A DNA stretch of 20,874 nt, taken from the NCBI GenBank assembly GCA_021786135.1, contig JAJYNV010000257.1, positions 1 through 20,874 on the forward strand. The letters are read 5' to 3'. Of the stretch, positions 14,625-20,874 are shown piece by piece. The notes under the pieces are model-generated. The model made no database searches. It was not told the DNA's origin and saw nothing but the letters and a program-made list of their open reading frames with translations. The number at the start of each line of letters is the position of its first letter. Position 1 is the stretch's first letter. The stretch comes from Bacillota bacterium (GTDB lineage Bacteria; Bacillota; Sulfobacillia; JAJZYS01; JAJYTV01). Both the position numbers and the translations under genes were made by a program.

Positions 14625-15778
14625 TCTTGCGTCCGGGACAGCACAGAGTCCTGCAAGGACATCCCTGGGTCTTCCACGGTGAATTTCGGGATCTTCCCGC
14701 GGACCTCGCACCCGGCGAGATCGTCGAGGTGGCGGACGCCCGTGGTCGTCTCGTCGGGAGCGGCTATCTGAATCCGGAGTCCAGCATCCTGGTTCGCATC
14801 CTGACACGGGGTGAACGGCACCCTGACCCCGAGTGGGCGACGGCGAAGCTGCACGCCGCCATCACGCGTCGCAGGCAGGAGATGCCGGATGTGACCGACC
14901 TGAGGCTCGTACACGCCGAGGCGGACGGCCTTCCCGGATTCGTCCTCGAACGCATGGGCGGGTACGCGATCGTCAGCCCAGACACCCTGGGTGCTCAGGA
15001 GGTCCTGTTGCCCTGGCTGTTGGATGAGATCCGGGCACTCGGCCCAGAGGGCGTCGTGCTGCGCGCGGTGTCGCCGAGTCGTCAGCACGAGGGTCTGGGT
15101 CTCGAACTCCGCATGTTGGCCGGTGACCCGCCGCGGGGACCCGTCGAGGTGCACGAGGAGGGTGTGACCTACCTTGTGGACCTGCTCTCCGGGCAGAAGA
15201 CAGGGCACTACTTCGATCAGCGCCGCAATCGCAGCCGCGTCGGAGCACTAAGTAGCGGCCGGAGGGTACTCGACGTCTTTTCCTATACAGGGGGTTTTGC
15301 GCTGCACGCCGCGCGAGGCGGGGCATCATCAGTCACCGCGATCGACAGTTCAAGCGATGCCGTCACTGCGCTCAGGCGCAACGCCGAGCGCAACGGCGTC
15401 GTGATCGAGGCGCGGGAGGAGAATGCCTTCGACGCGCTGCGCACCTTGAGCCAGGCGCGCGAGCGCTTCGATCTCGTGGTCCTGGACCCGCCGCCTTTTG
15501 CACGGGGCCGCGCGCATCTGCCCGCAGCCCTGCGCGCCTATAAGGAGATCAATCTCAGAGCCATGCGCCTTCTGCCGCCCGGGGGCATCCTCAGCACCGC
15601 TTCCTGCTCGCATGCCGTATCCGTGGAGGACTTTCTTGGCGCGGTCCGCGCTGCAGCCGCGGACGCGGGTTTCACAGGGCGAGTTCTCGGCATCCACGGT
15701 GCGGACAGCGACCACCCCGTGCGCATCGAGATTCCCGAGACCGATTACCTGCATTGCATCGAGCTTGTGAAGGAATAA
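14612..15778 (+). CDS. rlmI: 23S rRNA (cytosine-C5)-methyltransferase, RlmI-like
   Basis: A 388-residue SAM-dependent methyltransferase with an N-terminal PUA-like RNA-binding domain. It opens R-R-L-I-L-R-P-G-Q-H-R-V-L-Q-G-H-P-W-V-F-H-G-E, the RlmI-type start. A middle part follows (H-A-E-A-D-G-L-P-G), then S-G-Q-K-T-G-Y/H-Y-F-D-Q-R. The Rossmann domain shows motif I V-L-D-V-F-S-Y-T-G-G-F (219-229), L-D-P-P-P-F (291-296) and the S-C-S segment whose Cys332 matches the catalytic cysteine of m5C enzymes. E. coli RlmI methylates C1962 of 23S rRNA; the same target is inferred. It overlaps the HAD gene by 13 bp and is probably cotranslated with it. The symbol rests on motif similarity only. Confidence 0.9.
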   Translation: MRRLILRPGQHRVLQGHPWVFHGEFRDLPADLAPGEIVEVADARGRLVGSGYLNPESSILVRILTRGERHPDPEWATAKLHAAITRRRQEMPDVTDLRLVHAEADGLPGFVLERMGGYAIVSPDTLGAQEVLLPWLLDEIRALGPEGVVLRAVSPSRQHEGLGLELRMLAGDPPRGPVEVHEEGVTYLVDLLSGQKTGHYFDQRRNRSRVGALSSGRRVLDVFSYTGGFALHAARGGASSVTAIDSSSDAVTALRRNAERNGVVIEAREENAFDALRTLSQARERFDLVVLDPPPFARGRAHLPAALRAYKEINLRAMRLLPPGGILSTASCSHAVSVEDFLGAVRAAAADAGFTGRVLGIHGADSDHPVRIEIPETDYLHCIELVKE

Positions 15779-15789
15779 CGTAGTAGGGC

Positions 15790-15817
15790 TTTACAACCAA
15801 GAGCCGCAATCTATAAT
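15790..15817 (+). promoter_or_regulatory. SigA-type promoter of the ctsR operon
   Basis: TTTACA (15790-15795, five of six matches to TTGACA) and a perfect TATAAT (15812-15817) are separated by 16 bp. The predicted transcription start at about 15824 falls in the CtsR operator. The promoter begins 12 bp after the rlmI-like stop codon. Confidence 0.85.
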
Positions 15818-15819
15818 AA

Positions 15820-15836
15820 GGTCAGGGAAAGTCAGA
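15820..15836 (+). promoter_or_regulatory. Degenerate CtsR operator (tandem heptamer)
   Basis: GGTCAGG-GAA-AGTCAGA fits the Bacillota CtsR operator pattern R-GTCAAA-NAN-R-GTCAAA: both RGTCA cores and the central A of the 3 nt spacer match, while the A-tails have changed to GG and GA. It overlaps the transcription start and precedes ctsR itself, as expected for autorepression. Confidence 0.75.
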
Positions 15837-15859
15837 AAGCCTTGATCGGGGGTGCGACC

Positions 15860-16318
15860 GTGTCGCTGACGCTGGCCGACGCCATCGAGCGGTACATCCT
15901 GGCTCAGCTCGACGCGGCGGGCGAGATCGCCCTCCAGCGTGTGGAGCTGGCTAGGCAGTACGGTTGCGCACCGTCGCAGATCAACTACGTGCTTGCCACG
16001 CGCTTCACGCCCGAGCGTGGTTTCCTGACCGAGAGCCGGCGTGGCGGTGGCGGATACATCCGCGTCCGCCGTGCAGCCCAGCCCGAACTGGGCCGGATCG
16101 TCGCAGTGCTCAGGTCGTCGCCTGATGGAATCGCGCAGGCGCCTGCCCACGCGCTGATCGCGCGCTGCCGTGAGGCAGGCCTGCTGAGTGCCCGCGAGGC
16201 GTTCATGCTGCAGGCGCTGACGCGGCGCGAGGCGATCGGGCTGCCTTTGCCGTTACGGGACATGGTGCGGGCGCGATGCCTTGGCGCCGCGCTGTTAGCG
16301 CTCAGCGACGAGAGGTGA
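15860..16318 (+). CDS. ctsR: Transcriptional repressor CtsR (class III heat-shock regulator)
   Basis: A 152-residue protein starting at GTG 15860, 7 nt after GGGGG. The start L-A-D-A-I-E-R-Y-I-L aligns with the N-terminus of known CtsR. The winged HTH includes V-E-L-A-R-Q-Y-G-C-A-P-S-Q-I-N-Y-V-L (28-45) and the glycine-rich wing E-S-R-R-G-G-G-G-Y-I-R-V (58-69). That tetraglycine loop acts as a heat sensor in characterised CtsR proteins. The C-terminal four-helix domain contains E-A-F-M-L-Q-A-L. CtsR represses clp genes at normal temperature and is released on heat or by McsA/McsB action. It is the first gene of ctsR-mcsA-mcsB-clpC. Confidence 0.97.
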   Translation: MSLTLADAIERYILAQLDAAGEIALQRVELARQYGCAPSQINYVLATRFTPERGFLTESRRGGGGYIRVRRAAQPELGRIVAVLRSSPDGIAQAPAHALIARCREAGLLSAREAFMLQALTRREAIGLPLPLRDMVRARCLGAALLALSDER

Positions 16319-16323
16319 AGGGT

Positions 16324-16821
16324 ATGCAATGCCAGAGTTGCGGGCTGAGACCGGCGACGGTGCACGTGACACGCATCGTGCAGGGGCAGGTCGAGCAGGC
16401 GCATCTGTGCGCGCAGTGCGCGCAGGAGTCCGGCGAGATCAATATACTCGCGAATCCGGCCGCGCTTCTGCAAAGTCTACTCGCCAATTTCGCGGGCCAG
16501 GGTCAGGCGTTCCAGACGGAAACCGAGATGCGCTGCCCGAGTTGCGGATTCCTCTTCAACGATTTCCGGGAGACGGGATTGCTGGGCTGCCCGAGTTGCT
16601 ATGCGCATTTCCGATCGGAACTCGAGCCGATGCTCAGGCGTCTGCACGGTACGACCGAACATCGCGGCAAGCTGCCACACCGCCGGGGCGGAGCATTTGA
16701 GCGCGACCGGCATCTGCAAGCGATGCGTCGTGAGCTCCAGCAGGCGGTGGGTCGCGAGGAGTATGAGCAGGCGGCTCGGCTGCGGGACGAGATCAAACAG
16801 CTTGAAGCGGAAGGGGGGTAG
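16324..16821 (+). CDS. mcsA: McsA, zinc-binding activator of the McsB arginine kinase
   Basis: A 165-residue protein with four C-x-x-C pairs: Cys3/Cys6, Cys29/Cys32, Cys71/Cys74 and Cys89/Cys92, forming two zinc-binding modules. The C-terminal UVR motif E-E-Y-E-Q-A-A-R-L-R-D-E-I-K-Q-L-E (residues 145-161) is the usual protein-protein interaction segment. McsA binds and stimulates McsB and modulates CtsR. The SD GAGGTGA overlaps the ctsR stop codon and sits 5 nt before ATG 16324, so the two genes are coupled. All eight cysteines are retained, so a metal-sensing or redox role remains plausible. Confidence 0.96.
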   Translation: MQCQSCGLRPATVHVTRIVQGQVEQAHLCAQCAQESGEINILANPAALLQSLLANFAGQGQAFQTETEMRCPSCGFLFNDFRETGLLGCPSCYAHFRSELEPMLRRLHGTTEHRGKLPHRRGGAFERDRHLQAMRRELQQAVGREEYEQAARLRDEIKQLEAEGG

Positions 16822-16826
16822 GCGAG

Positions 16827-17879
16827 ATGCAGATCGGTGAGCATCTAGCTTCGCCGCGCAGCGCGTGGACCAGCGGGCGTGGCGAGATGGCCGATGTCGT
16901 CGTCTCCAGCCGCGCGCGGCTGGCACGCAACCTCGAGGGCTTCGCCTTCCCCGGGCGCCTCACGCCGGAAGTTGCGGCGCAGGTGCTTGGACGCGTGCAG
17001 GCGGCGGTGCAAGGCTTCGGTTCCGGCTGGTCCTTCGTCAAGCTGTCCGACCTCTCCGCCGTAGATCGTCAGGTTCTCGTGGATAAGCACCTGATCAGCC
17101 CCCAACAGATGCAGGCACCGGAGCTGGCCGCGTTGGCAGTGCGCGACGATGAGGGTCTCAGCCTCATGGTCAACGAGGAGGACCACCTGCGCCTGCAGGC
17201 GTTCCGGCCGGGACTTGCCGTCGGGGAGACTCTGGCCGAAGCCCTGCGGGCCGACGACGGCCTCGAGGAGAAACTGGACTACGCCTTCACGCCGGAACTC
17301 GGCTACCTTACTGCCTGTCCGACCAATGTTGGAACCGGACTGCGCATCTCGGTCATGCTACATCTTGGCGGCTTGGTGCGTACCCGTGGCATTGCGCAAC
17401 TGCTTCAGGTGCTGCCCAAGTTGGGGCTCGCGGTGCGCGGCCTGTATGGTGAGGGCACGGAAGCAGCGGGTGACCTCTTCCAGATCTCCAATCAGATCAC
17501 GCTCGGCCAGACCGAAGAGGAAGTGGTTGCCGCAATCGAGAGGGCGGCGCAGCAGATCATCGATCAGGAGCGTGCGGCACGCCGCATGCTCAAAGAGCGG
17601 GCCCTGCTGCAGACGCACGACCGCGTCCACAGAGCGCTCGGGGTGCTGCGTTACGCTCAGCTGCTGGGCGGCGAGGAGGCCATGCAGCTTCTTTCGGAAC
17701 TGCGATTGGGAGTTGAGATGGGCATGTTGCAGGTCTCGCCGGAGGCGGTCAACGAAATGCTTGTCACGGCGTTGCCGGGTTTCCTTACCCGCACTATCGG
17801 CCACGATTTGCAGACTCTTGAAGAGCGCGCGGCTCGCGCCCGCCTCATTCGCGAGCGGCTGCATAAGGAGGTTATCTGA
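16827..17879 (+). CDS. mcsB: Protein arginine kinase McsB
   Basis: A 350-residue phosphagen-kinase-fold protein that phosphorylates arginine side chains, tagging proteins for ClpCP. Visible motifs are V-V-S-S-R-A-R-L-A-R-N-L (25-36), N-E-E-D-H-L-R (116-122, catalytic glutamate region) and T-A-C-P-T-N-V-G-T-G-L-R (162-173, with Cys164). ATG 16827 follows the mcsA stop by 5 bp behind a purine-rich AAGGGGGG. The C-terminal helix, where characterised McsB carries the phospho-arginine-binding R-D-x-x-R-A motif, reads E-R-A-A-R-A-R-L-I-R-E here, a possible change of that allosteric site. Catalytic residues look intact. Confidence 0.97.
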   Translation: MQIGEHLASPRSAWTSGRGEMADVVVSSRARLARNLEGFAFPGRLTPEVAAQVLGRVQAAVQGFGSGWSFVKLSDLSAVDRQVLVDKHLISPQQMQAPELAALAVRDDEGLSLMVNEEDHLRLQAFRPGLAVGETLAEALRADDGLEEKLDYAFTPELGYLTACPTNVGTGLRISVMLHLGGLVRTRGIAQLLQVLPKLGLAVRGLYGEGTEAAGDLFQISNQITLGQTEEEVVAAIERAAQQIIDQERAARRMLKERALLQTHDRVHRALGVLRYAQLLGGEEAMQLLSELRLGVEMGMLQVSPEAVNEMLVTALPGFLTRTIGHDLQTLEERAARARLIRERLHKEVI

Positions 17880-17881
17880 CG

Positions 17882-20329
17882 ATGTACCAGAGGTTTACCG
17901 AGCGCGCCCAGCGAGCCTTGCTTCTGGCTCAGGAGGAGGCTCGCCGCCTGAACTACAATTTTGTCGGCACCGAGCACCTCCTGCTCGGCTTGATCCGTGA
18001 AGGAGACGGCATCGCTGCGAAGGCGTTGCTCTCCATGGGCGTGAGCCTGGAGAAGGTGCGCGCTGAAGTCGAGAAGGTGATCGGTCGCGGCTCTACGCCG
18101 GCCGAGGGCGACATCGGACTCACGCCGCGCGCAAAGAAGGTGGTGCTTGAGCTTTCCGCGGAGGAAGCCCGCCATCTCGGTCACAACTACATCGGCACGG
18201 AGCATATCCTGCTCGGGTTGATCCGTGAGGGAGAGGGAGTCGCCGCGCGCGTACTCCTGAACCTGGGTGCGGATCTCGACCGCGTGCGGGGACAAGTGAT
18301 CCAGCAGCTCGGCGTGCCGACCCAGGGTGCCGCGCCCCAAAAGCAGCGCCAGCGCAGCCAGACGCCTGTTCTGGACCAGTTCGGCCGGGACCTGAACCAA
18401 CTGGCCGAAGAGGGCAAACTTGACCCTGTTGTGGGCCGTGAGAAGGAGATCGAACGTGTCATCCAGATCCTGTCGCGGCGCACAAAGAACAACCCGGTGC
18501 TTATCGGCGAACCGGGCGTCGGCAAGACGGCCATCGCCGAGGGGCTTGCGGAACTGATCGTGACAGGCAAGGTGCCCGAGACGCTCAAGGATCGCCGGGT
18601 GGTCACGCTCGACCTGGGCGCCCTTGTTGCAGGCTCCAAGTACCGCGGCGAGTTCGAGGACCGCCTGAAGAAGGTCATGGACGAGATCCGCCATGCAGGC
18701 AATGTCATCCTGTTCATCGACGAGATGCATACGATCGTCGGCGCTGGCGCCGCAGAGGGTGCGATCGACGCCTCGAACATCCTCAAGCCGGCGCTCGCCC
18801 GCGGCGAACTGCAGTGCATCGGCGCGACGACGCTCGACGAGTACCGCAAGCATGTGGAAAAGGACGCTGCGCTCGAGCGCCGCTTCCAGCCGATCATGGT
18901 CGAGGAGCCATCGCCCGAGGAAGCCATCGAGATTCTGCGTGGATTGCGAGACCGCTACGAAGCGCACCACCGCGTCGAGATCGCCGACGAGGCGCTCGAG
19001 GCAGCCGTCCGCCTGTCGGACCGTTACGTTTCGGACCGTTACCTGCCGGACAAGGCCATCGACCTGATCGATGAGGCGGCTTCTCGCGTGCGCCTGCGCT
19101 CCTTCGTGGCTCCGCCCGATCTGAAAAAGATCGAGGTGAAGCTGGAAGAGACGCGCAAGGAGAAGGAGGCCGCGATCGGCGCGCAGGAGTTCGAGAAGGC
19201 AGCACGCCTGCGCGACCAGGAGCAGCAGATCCGCGAGCAGCTCGACAAGATGAAGGAAGAGTGGGAGCAGCAGACCGTTGCCAACAAGCTTGTTGTAGGC
19301 GCGGAAGACATCGCGGACATCGTGGCGTCGTGGACCGGCGTGCCGGTGAAGCGCCTGCAGATGGAGGAATCGGAGCGTCTGCTGCACCTCGAGGAGGAAC
19401 TGCACCGCAGGTTGGTCGGCCAGGATGCGGCCGTCACAGCGGTGTCGAAGGCGATCCGCCGCGCAAGGGCGGGGCTCAAGGACCCCAAGCGCCCGATTGG
19501 CTCGTTCATCTTCCTAGGACCGACCGGCGTCGGCAAAACCGAGCTGGCGCGGGCCCTGGCGGAGGCGCTGTTCGAGGACGAGGACGCCATGGTCACCATC
19601 GACATGTCGGAGTACATGGAGCGCCACACGGTCTCGCGGTTGGTCGGAGCTCCTCCGGGCTATGTCGGTTACGAGGAGGGCGGGCAGCTCACGGAAGCGG
19701 TGCGCCGGCGTCCCTACTCGGTGGTTCTGCTGGACGAGATCGAGAAGGCGCACCCTGAGGTGTTCAACATCCTGCTGCAGGTGCTTGAGGAGGGTCGCCT
19801 GACCGAGGCGACGGGTCGCCACGTCGATTTCCGCAACACCGTGGTGATCATGACGTCGAACGTCGGCGCTGAGCGCATGCGCCAGGATGCAGGCATCGGT
19901 TTCCGCTCGGCGCCCGGCGAGAGCGAGCGGTTCGAGAAGATGCGCGACCGCATTCTCGACGAGGTCAAGCACACGTTCCGGCCTGAGTTCCTCAACCGCG
20001 TCGACGACATCATCGTCTTCCACTCGCTGGGAGACGCCGAGCTGGAGCAGATCGTACGCATCCTGGTCGGAGGCGTGGCCAAGAGGCTGGAAGAGCAGGA
20101 TGTGCACATCACACTCACGGATGAGGCATACGCCTTGATCGCGCATGAGGGCCACGACCCGATCTATGGTGCTCGTCCGCTGCGCCGCGCGATCCAGCGC
20201 CTCCTGGAGGATCCGCTGTCTGAGGCGCTGCTCGCTGGGCAAGTCCAGCGCGGCCGTGCGGTGCAGATTGCGGTCGGTGAGGATGGTCACCTGAGTTTCC
20301 ATTCCGATGTGGGCCAGCCGGTAGGCTAG
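17882..20329 (+). CDS. clpC: ATP-dependent Clp protease ATP-binding subunit ClpC
   Basis: An 815-residue Hsp100 unfoldase that delivers phospho-arginine-tagged and adaptor-bound proteins to ClpP. The N-terminal double Clp-N repeat covers about 1-145 (F-V-G-T-E-H-L-L-L-G-L and Y-I-G-T-E-H-I-L-L-G-L). AAA-1 has Walker A G-E-P-G-V-G-K-T (209-216) and Walker B I-L-F-I-D-E (276-281). The M-domain with a UVR-like motif spans about 410-470. AAA-2 has Walker A G-P-T-G-V-G-K-T (546-553), Walker B V-V-L-L-D-E (614-619) and sensor 2 G-A-R-P-L-R-R (763-769). I-G-F at 672-674 fits the ClpP-binding loop. AAGGAGGTTATC, a near-full anti-SD complement, lies within the last mcsB codons. Tandem stops TAG-TAG end the gene. 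Confidence 0.98.
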   Translation: MYQRFTERAQRALLLAQEEARRLNYNFVGTEHLLLGLIREGDGIAAKALLSMGVSLEKVRAEVEKVIGRGSTPAEGDIGLTPRAKKVVLELSAEEARHLGHNYIGTEHILLGLIREGEGVAARVLLNLGADLDRVRGQVIQQLGVPTQGAAPQKQRQRSQTPVLDQFGRDLNQLAEEGKLDPVVGREKEIERVIQILSRRTKNNPVLIGEPGVGKTAIAEGLAELIVTGKVPETLKDRRVVTLDLGALVAGSKYRGEFEDRLKKVMDEIRHAGNVILFIDEMHTIVGAGAAEGAIDASNILKPALARGELQCIGATTLDEYRKHVEKDAALERRFQPIMVEEPSPEEAIEILRGLRDRYEAHHRVEIADEALEAAVRLSDRYVSDRYLPDKAIDLIDEAASRVRLRSFVAPPDLKKIEVKLEETRKEKEAAIGAQEFEKAARLRDQEQQIREQLDKMKEEWEQQTVANKLVVGAEDIADIVASWTGVPVKRLQMEESERLLHLEEELHRRLVGQDAAVTAVSKAIRRARAGLKDPKRPIGSFIFLGPTGVGKTELARALAEALFEDEDAMVTIDMSEYMERHTVSRLVGAPPGYVGYEEGGQLTEAVRRRPYSVVLLDEIEKAHPEVFNILLQVLEEGRLTEATGRHVDFRNTVVIMTSNVGAERMRQDAGIGFRSAPGESERFEKMRDRILDEVKHTFRPEFLNRVDDIIVFHSLGDAELEQIVRILVGGVAKRLEEQDVHITLTDEAYALIAHEGHDPIYGARPLRRAIQRLLEDPLSEALLAGQVQRGRAVQIAVGEDGHLSFHSDVGQPVG

Positions 20330-20342
20330 TAGCGCAGCAGCA

Positions 20343-20380
20343 CACGCCCCCGCCGGCCGAACAGGGCTGGCGGGGGCGTG
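20343..20380 (+). terminator. Strong GC hairpin between clpC and disA (attenuator or partial terminator)
   Basis: CACGCCCCCGCC (20343-20354) and GGCGGGGGCGTG (20369-20380) form a perfect 12 bp stem with a 14 nt loop, extendable by GCAG/CTGC past a 2 nt bulge. No U-tract follows (CTGCAAAGG), so it is not a canonical intrinsic terminator. It ends 6 nt before the disA SD GGAGG. Confidence 0.6.
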
Positions 20381-20398
20381 CTGCAAAGGAGGGCCTAC

Positions 20399-20874
20399 GT
20401 GCGCGACGAGGAGCGGCTCTATCGGCTACTGCGGCAGGTGGCGCCTGGTACACCGCTGCGCGAGGGAATCGAGAATGTGCTGCATGCAGGTACGGGCGGT
20501 CTGATCGTGCTGGGTGACGGCGCGGAGGTGATGGCGCTAGCTGCTGGTGGGTTCGACATGGACTGCCTCTTCACGCCTGCGGCGCTCTATGAGCTGAGCA
20601 AGATGGACGGCGCCATCATCATCACGGGCGACGCCAAGCGGATTGTACGCGCAAATGTCCAGTTGGTTCCCGATCCGCACGTGCCGTCCGTCGAGACCGG
20701 CATCCGCCACCGGTCCGCCGAGCGTGTGAGCCGGCAGACGGGTGCCATGGTCGTCGCAGTGTCCCAGCGGCGCCACCAGGTAACGCTCTACCAGGGAACG
20801 CTGCGTCATGTCCTGCGTGATGCTGCGCAGGTGCTCGGACGGGCGAATCAGGCCCTGCAAGCCTTGGAACGCCA
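20399..20874 (+). CDS. disA: DNA integrity scanning diadenylate cyclase DisA, 3'-truncated by the window
   Basis: 158 residues are visible and the frame is open through the right edge. The diadenylate cyclase (DAC) domain shows L-R-E-G-I-E-N-V-L (20-28), L-Y-E-L-S-K-M-D-G-A-I (63-73) with the catalytic D-G-A at 70-72, and E-T-G-I-R-H-R-S-A-E-R (99-109) with the ATP-binding R-H-R at 103-105, followed by I/V-A-V-S-Q-R-R and A-N-Q-A-L-Q-A-L-E. It condenses two ATP into c-di-AMP while scanning DNA for branched structures. GTG 20399 follows AAAGGAGGGCCTAC; the predicted N-terminus matches the family. The linker and helix-hairpin-helix DNA-binding domain are beyond the window. Confidence 0.95.
   Translation, partial: MRDEERLYRLLRQVAPGTPLREGIENVLHAGTGGLIVLGDGAEVMALAAGGFDMDCLFTPAALYELSKMDGAIIITGDAKRIVRANVQLVPDPHVPSVETGIRHRSAERVSRQTGAMVVAVSQRRHQVTLYQGTLRHVLRDAAQVLGRANQALQALER

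Noticed and set aside
17657..19405. Long minus-strand open frame opposite mcsB/clpC
   Set aside because: Antisense shadow of clpC coding sequence; no recognisable domain.
1..20874. tRNA, rRNA, CRISPR arrays, known riboswitches
   Set aside because: No regularly spaced repeats, cloverleaf-like segments or conserved riboswitch cores were noticed; there is no cobalamin riboswitch-like element before the adenosyltransferase gene that I can support.

Overview
This is a GC-rich bacterial window. Its right end carries the order ctsR-mcsA-mcsB-clpC-disA, the class III heat-shock and protein-arginine-phosphorylation locus typical of Bacillota. With strong Shine-Dalgarno (SD) sequences and a SigA-type promoter, this suggests a high-GC Bacillota (an Alicyclobacillus-, Kyrpidia- or Sulfobacillus-like lineage is my guess). 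The IS3 element and a DUF4232-like protein have an actinobacterial flavour, which could reflect transfer. The sequence alone does not allow a genus call.

Left region (1-3981), accessory in character. It starts with the 3' part of a probable exported protein with a DUF4232-like C-terminal domain. Next is a RimJ/RimL-type GNAT acetyltransferase gene split by a complete IS3-family element (1399-2831). Removing the element and one copy of an AAG target duplication restores a 181-residue open frame. A second GNAT gene overlaps it by ATGA. A 290 bp spacer with a possible gene remnant follows.

Middle-left (3982-7491, minus strand): a DCC/DUF393 thiol-redox protein, an MFS exporter and a medium/long-chain acyl-CoA synthetase, possibly one operon. 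Divergent from it on the plus strand are a small YerC/TrpR-like regulator and a secreted lipoprotein polysaccharide deacetylase. The deacetylase converges on an ATP-NAD kinase/AcoX-like gene, and the two coding ends overlap by 11 bp.

Middle-right (10028-15778, plus strand): PduO-type cobalamin adenosyltransferase, a polytopic membrane protein of unknown role, an EF-G paralogue, a HAD hydrolase and an RlmI-type 23S rRNA cytosine-C5 methyltransferase. The last three are tightly packed. The HAD gene starts with TTG inside the EF-G stop codon. The methyltransferase appears to start at a rare ATT codon inside the HAD gene.

Right region (15790-20874): a near-consensus SigA promoter overlaps a degenerate CtsR operator, then come ctsR, mcsA, mcsB, clpC and a truncated disA. 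The radA gene usually found between clpC and disA is missing. In its place is a 69 bp spacer with a strong GC hairpin just ahead of the disA SD. CtsR represses the operon, McsA/McsB mark proteins with phospho-arginine, ClpC unfolds them for ClpP, and DisA makes c-di-AMP.

I saw no tRNA, rRNA or CRISPR array. I found no clearly new defence-type system. The most unusual items are the ATT start, the structured leaders and the cleanly reconstructable IS insertion.
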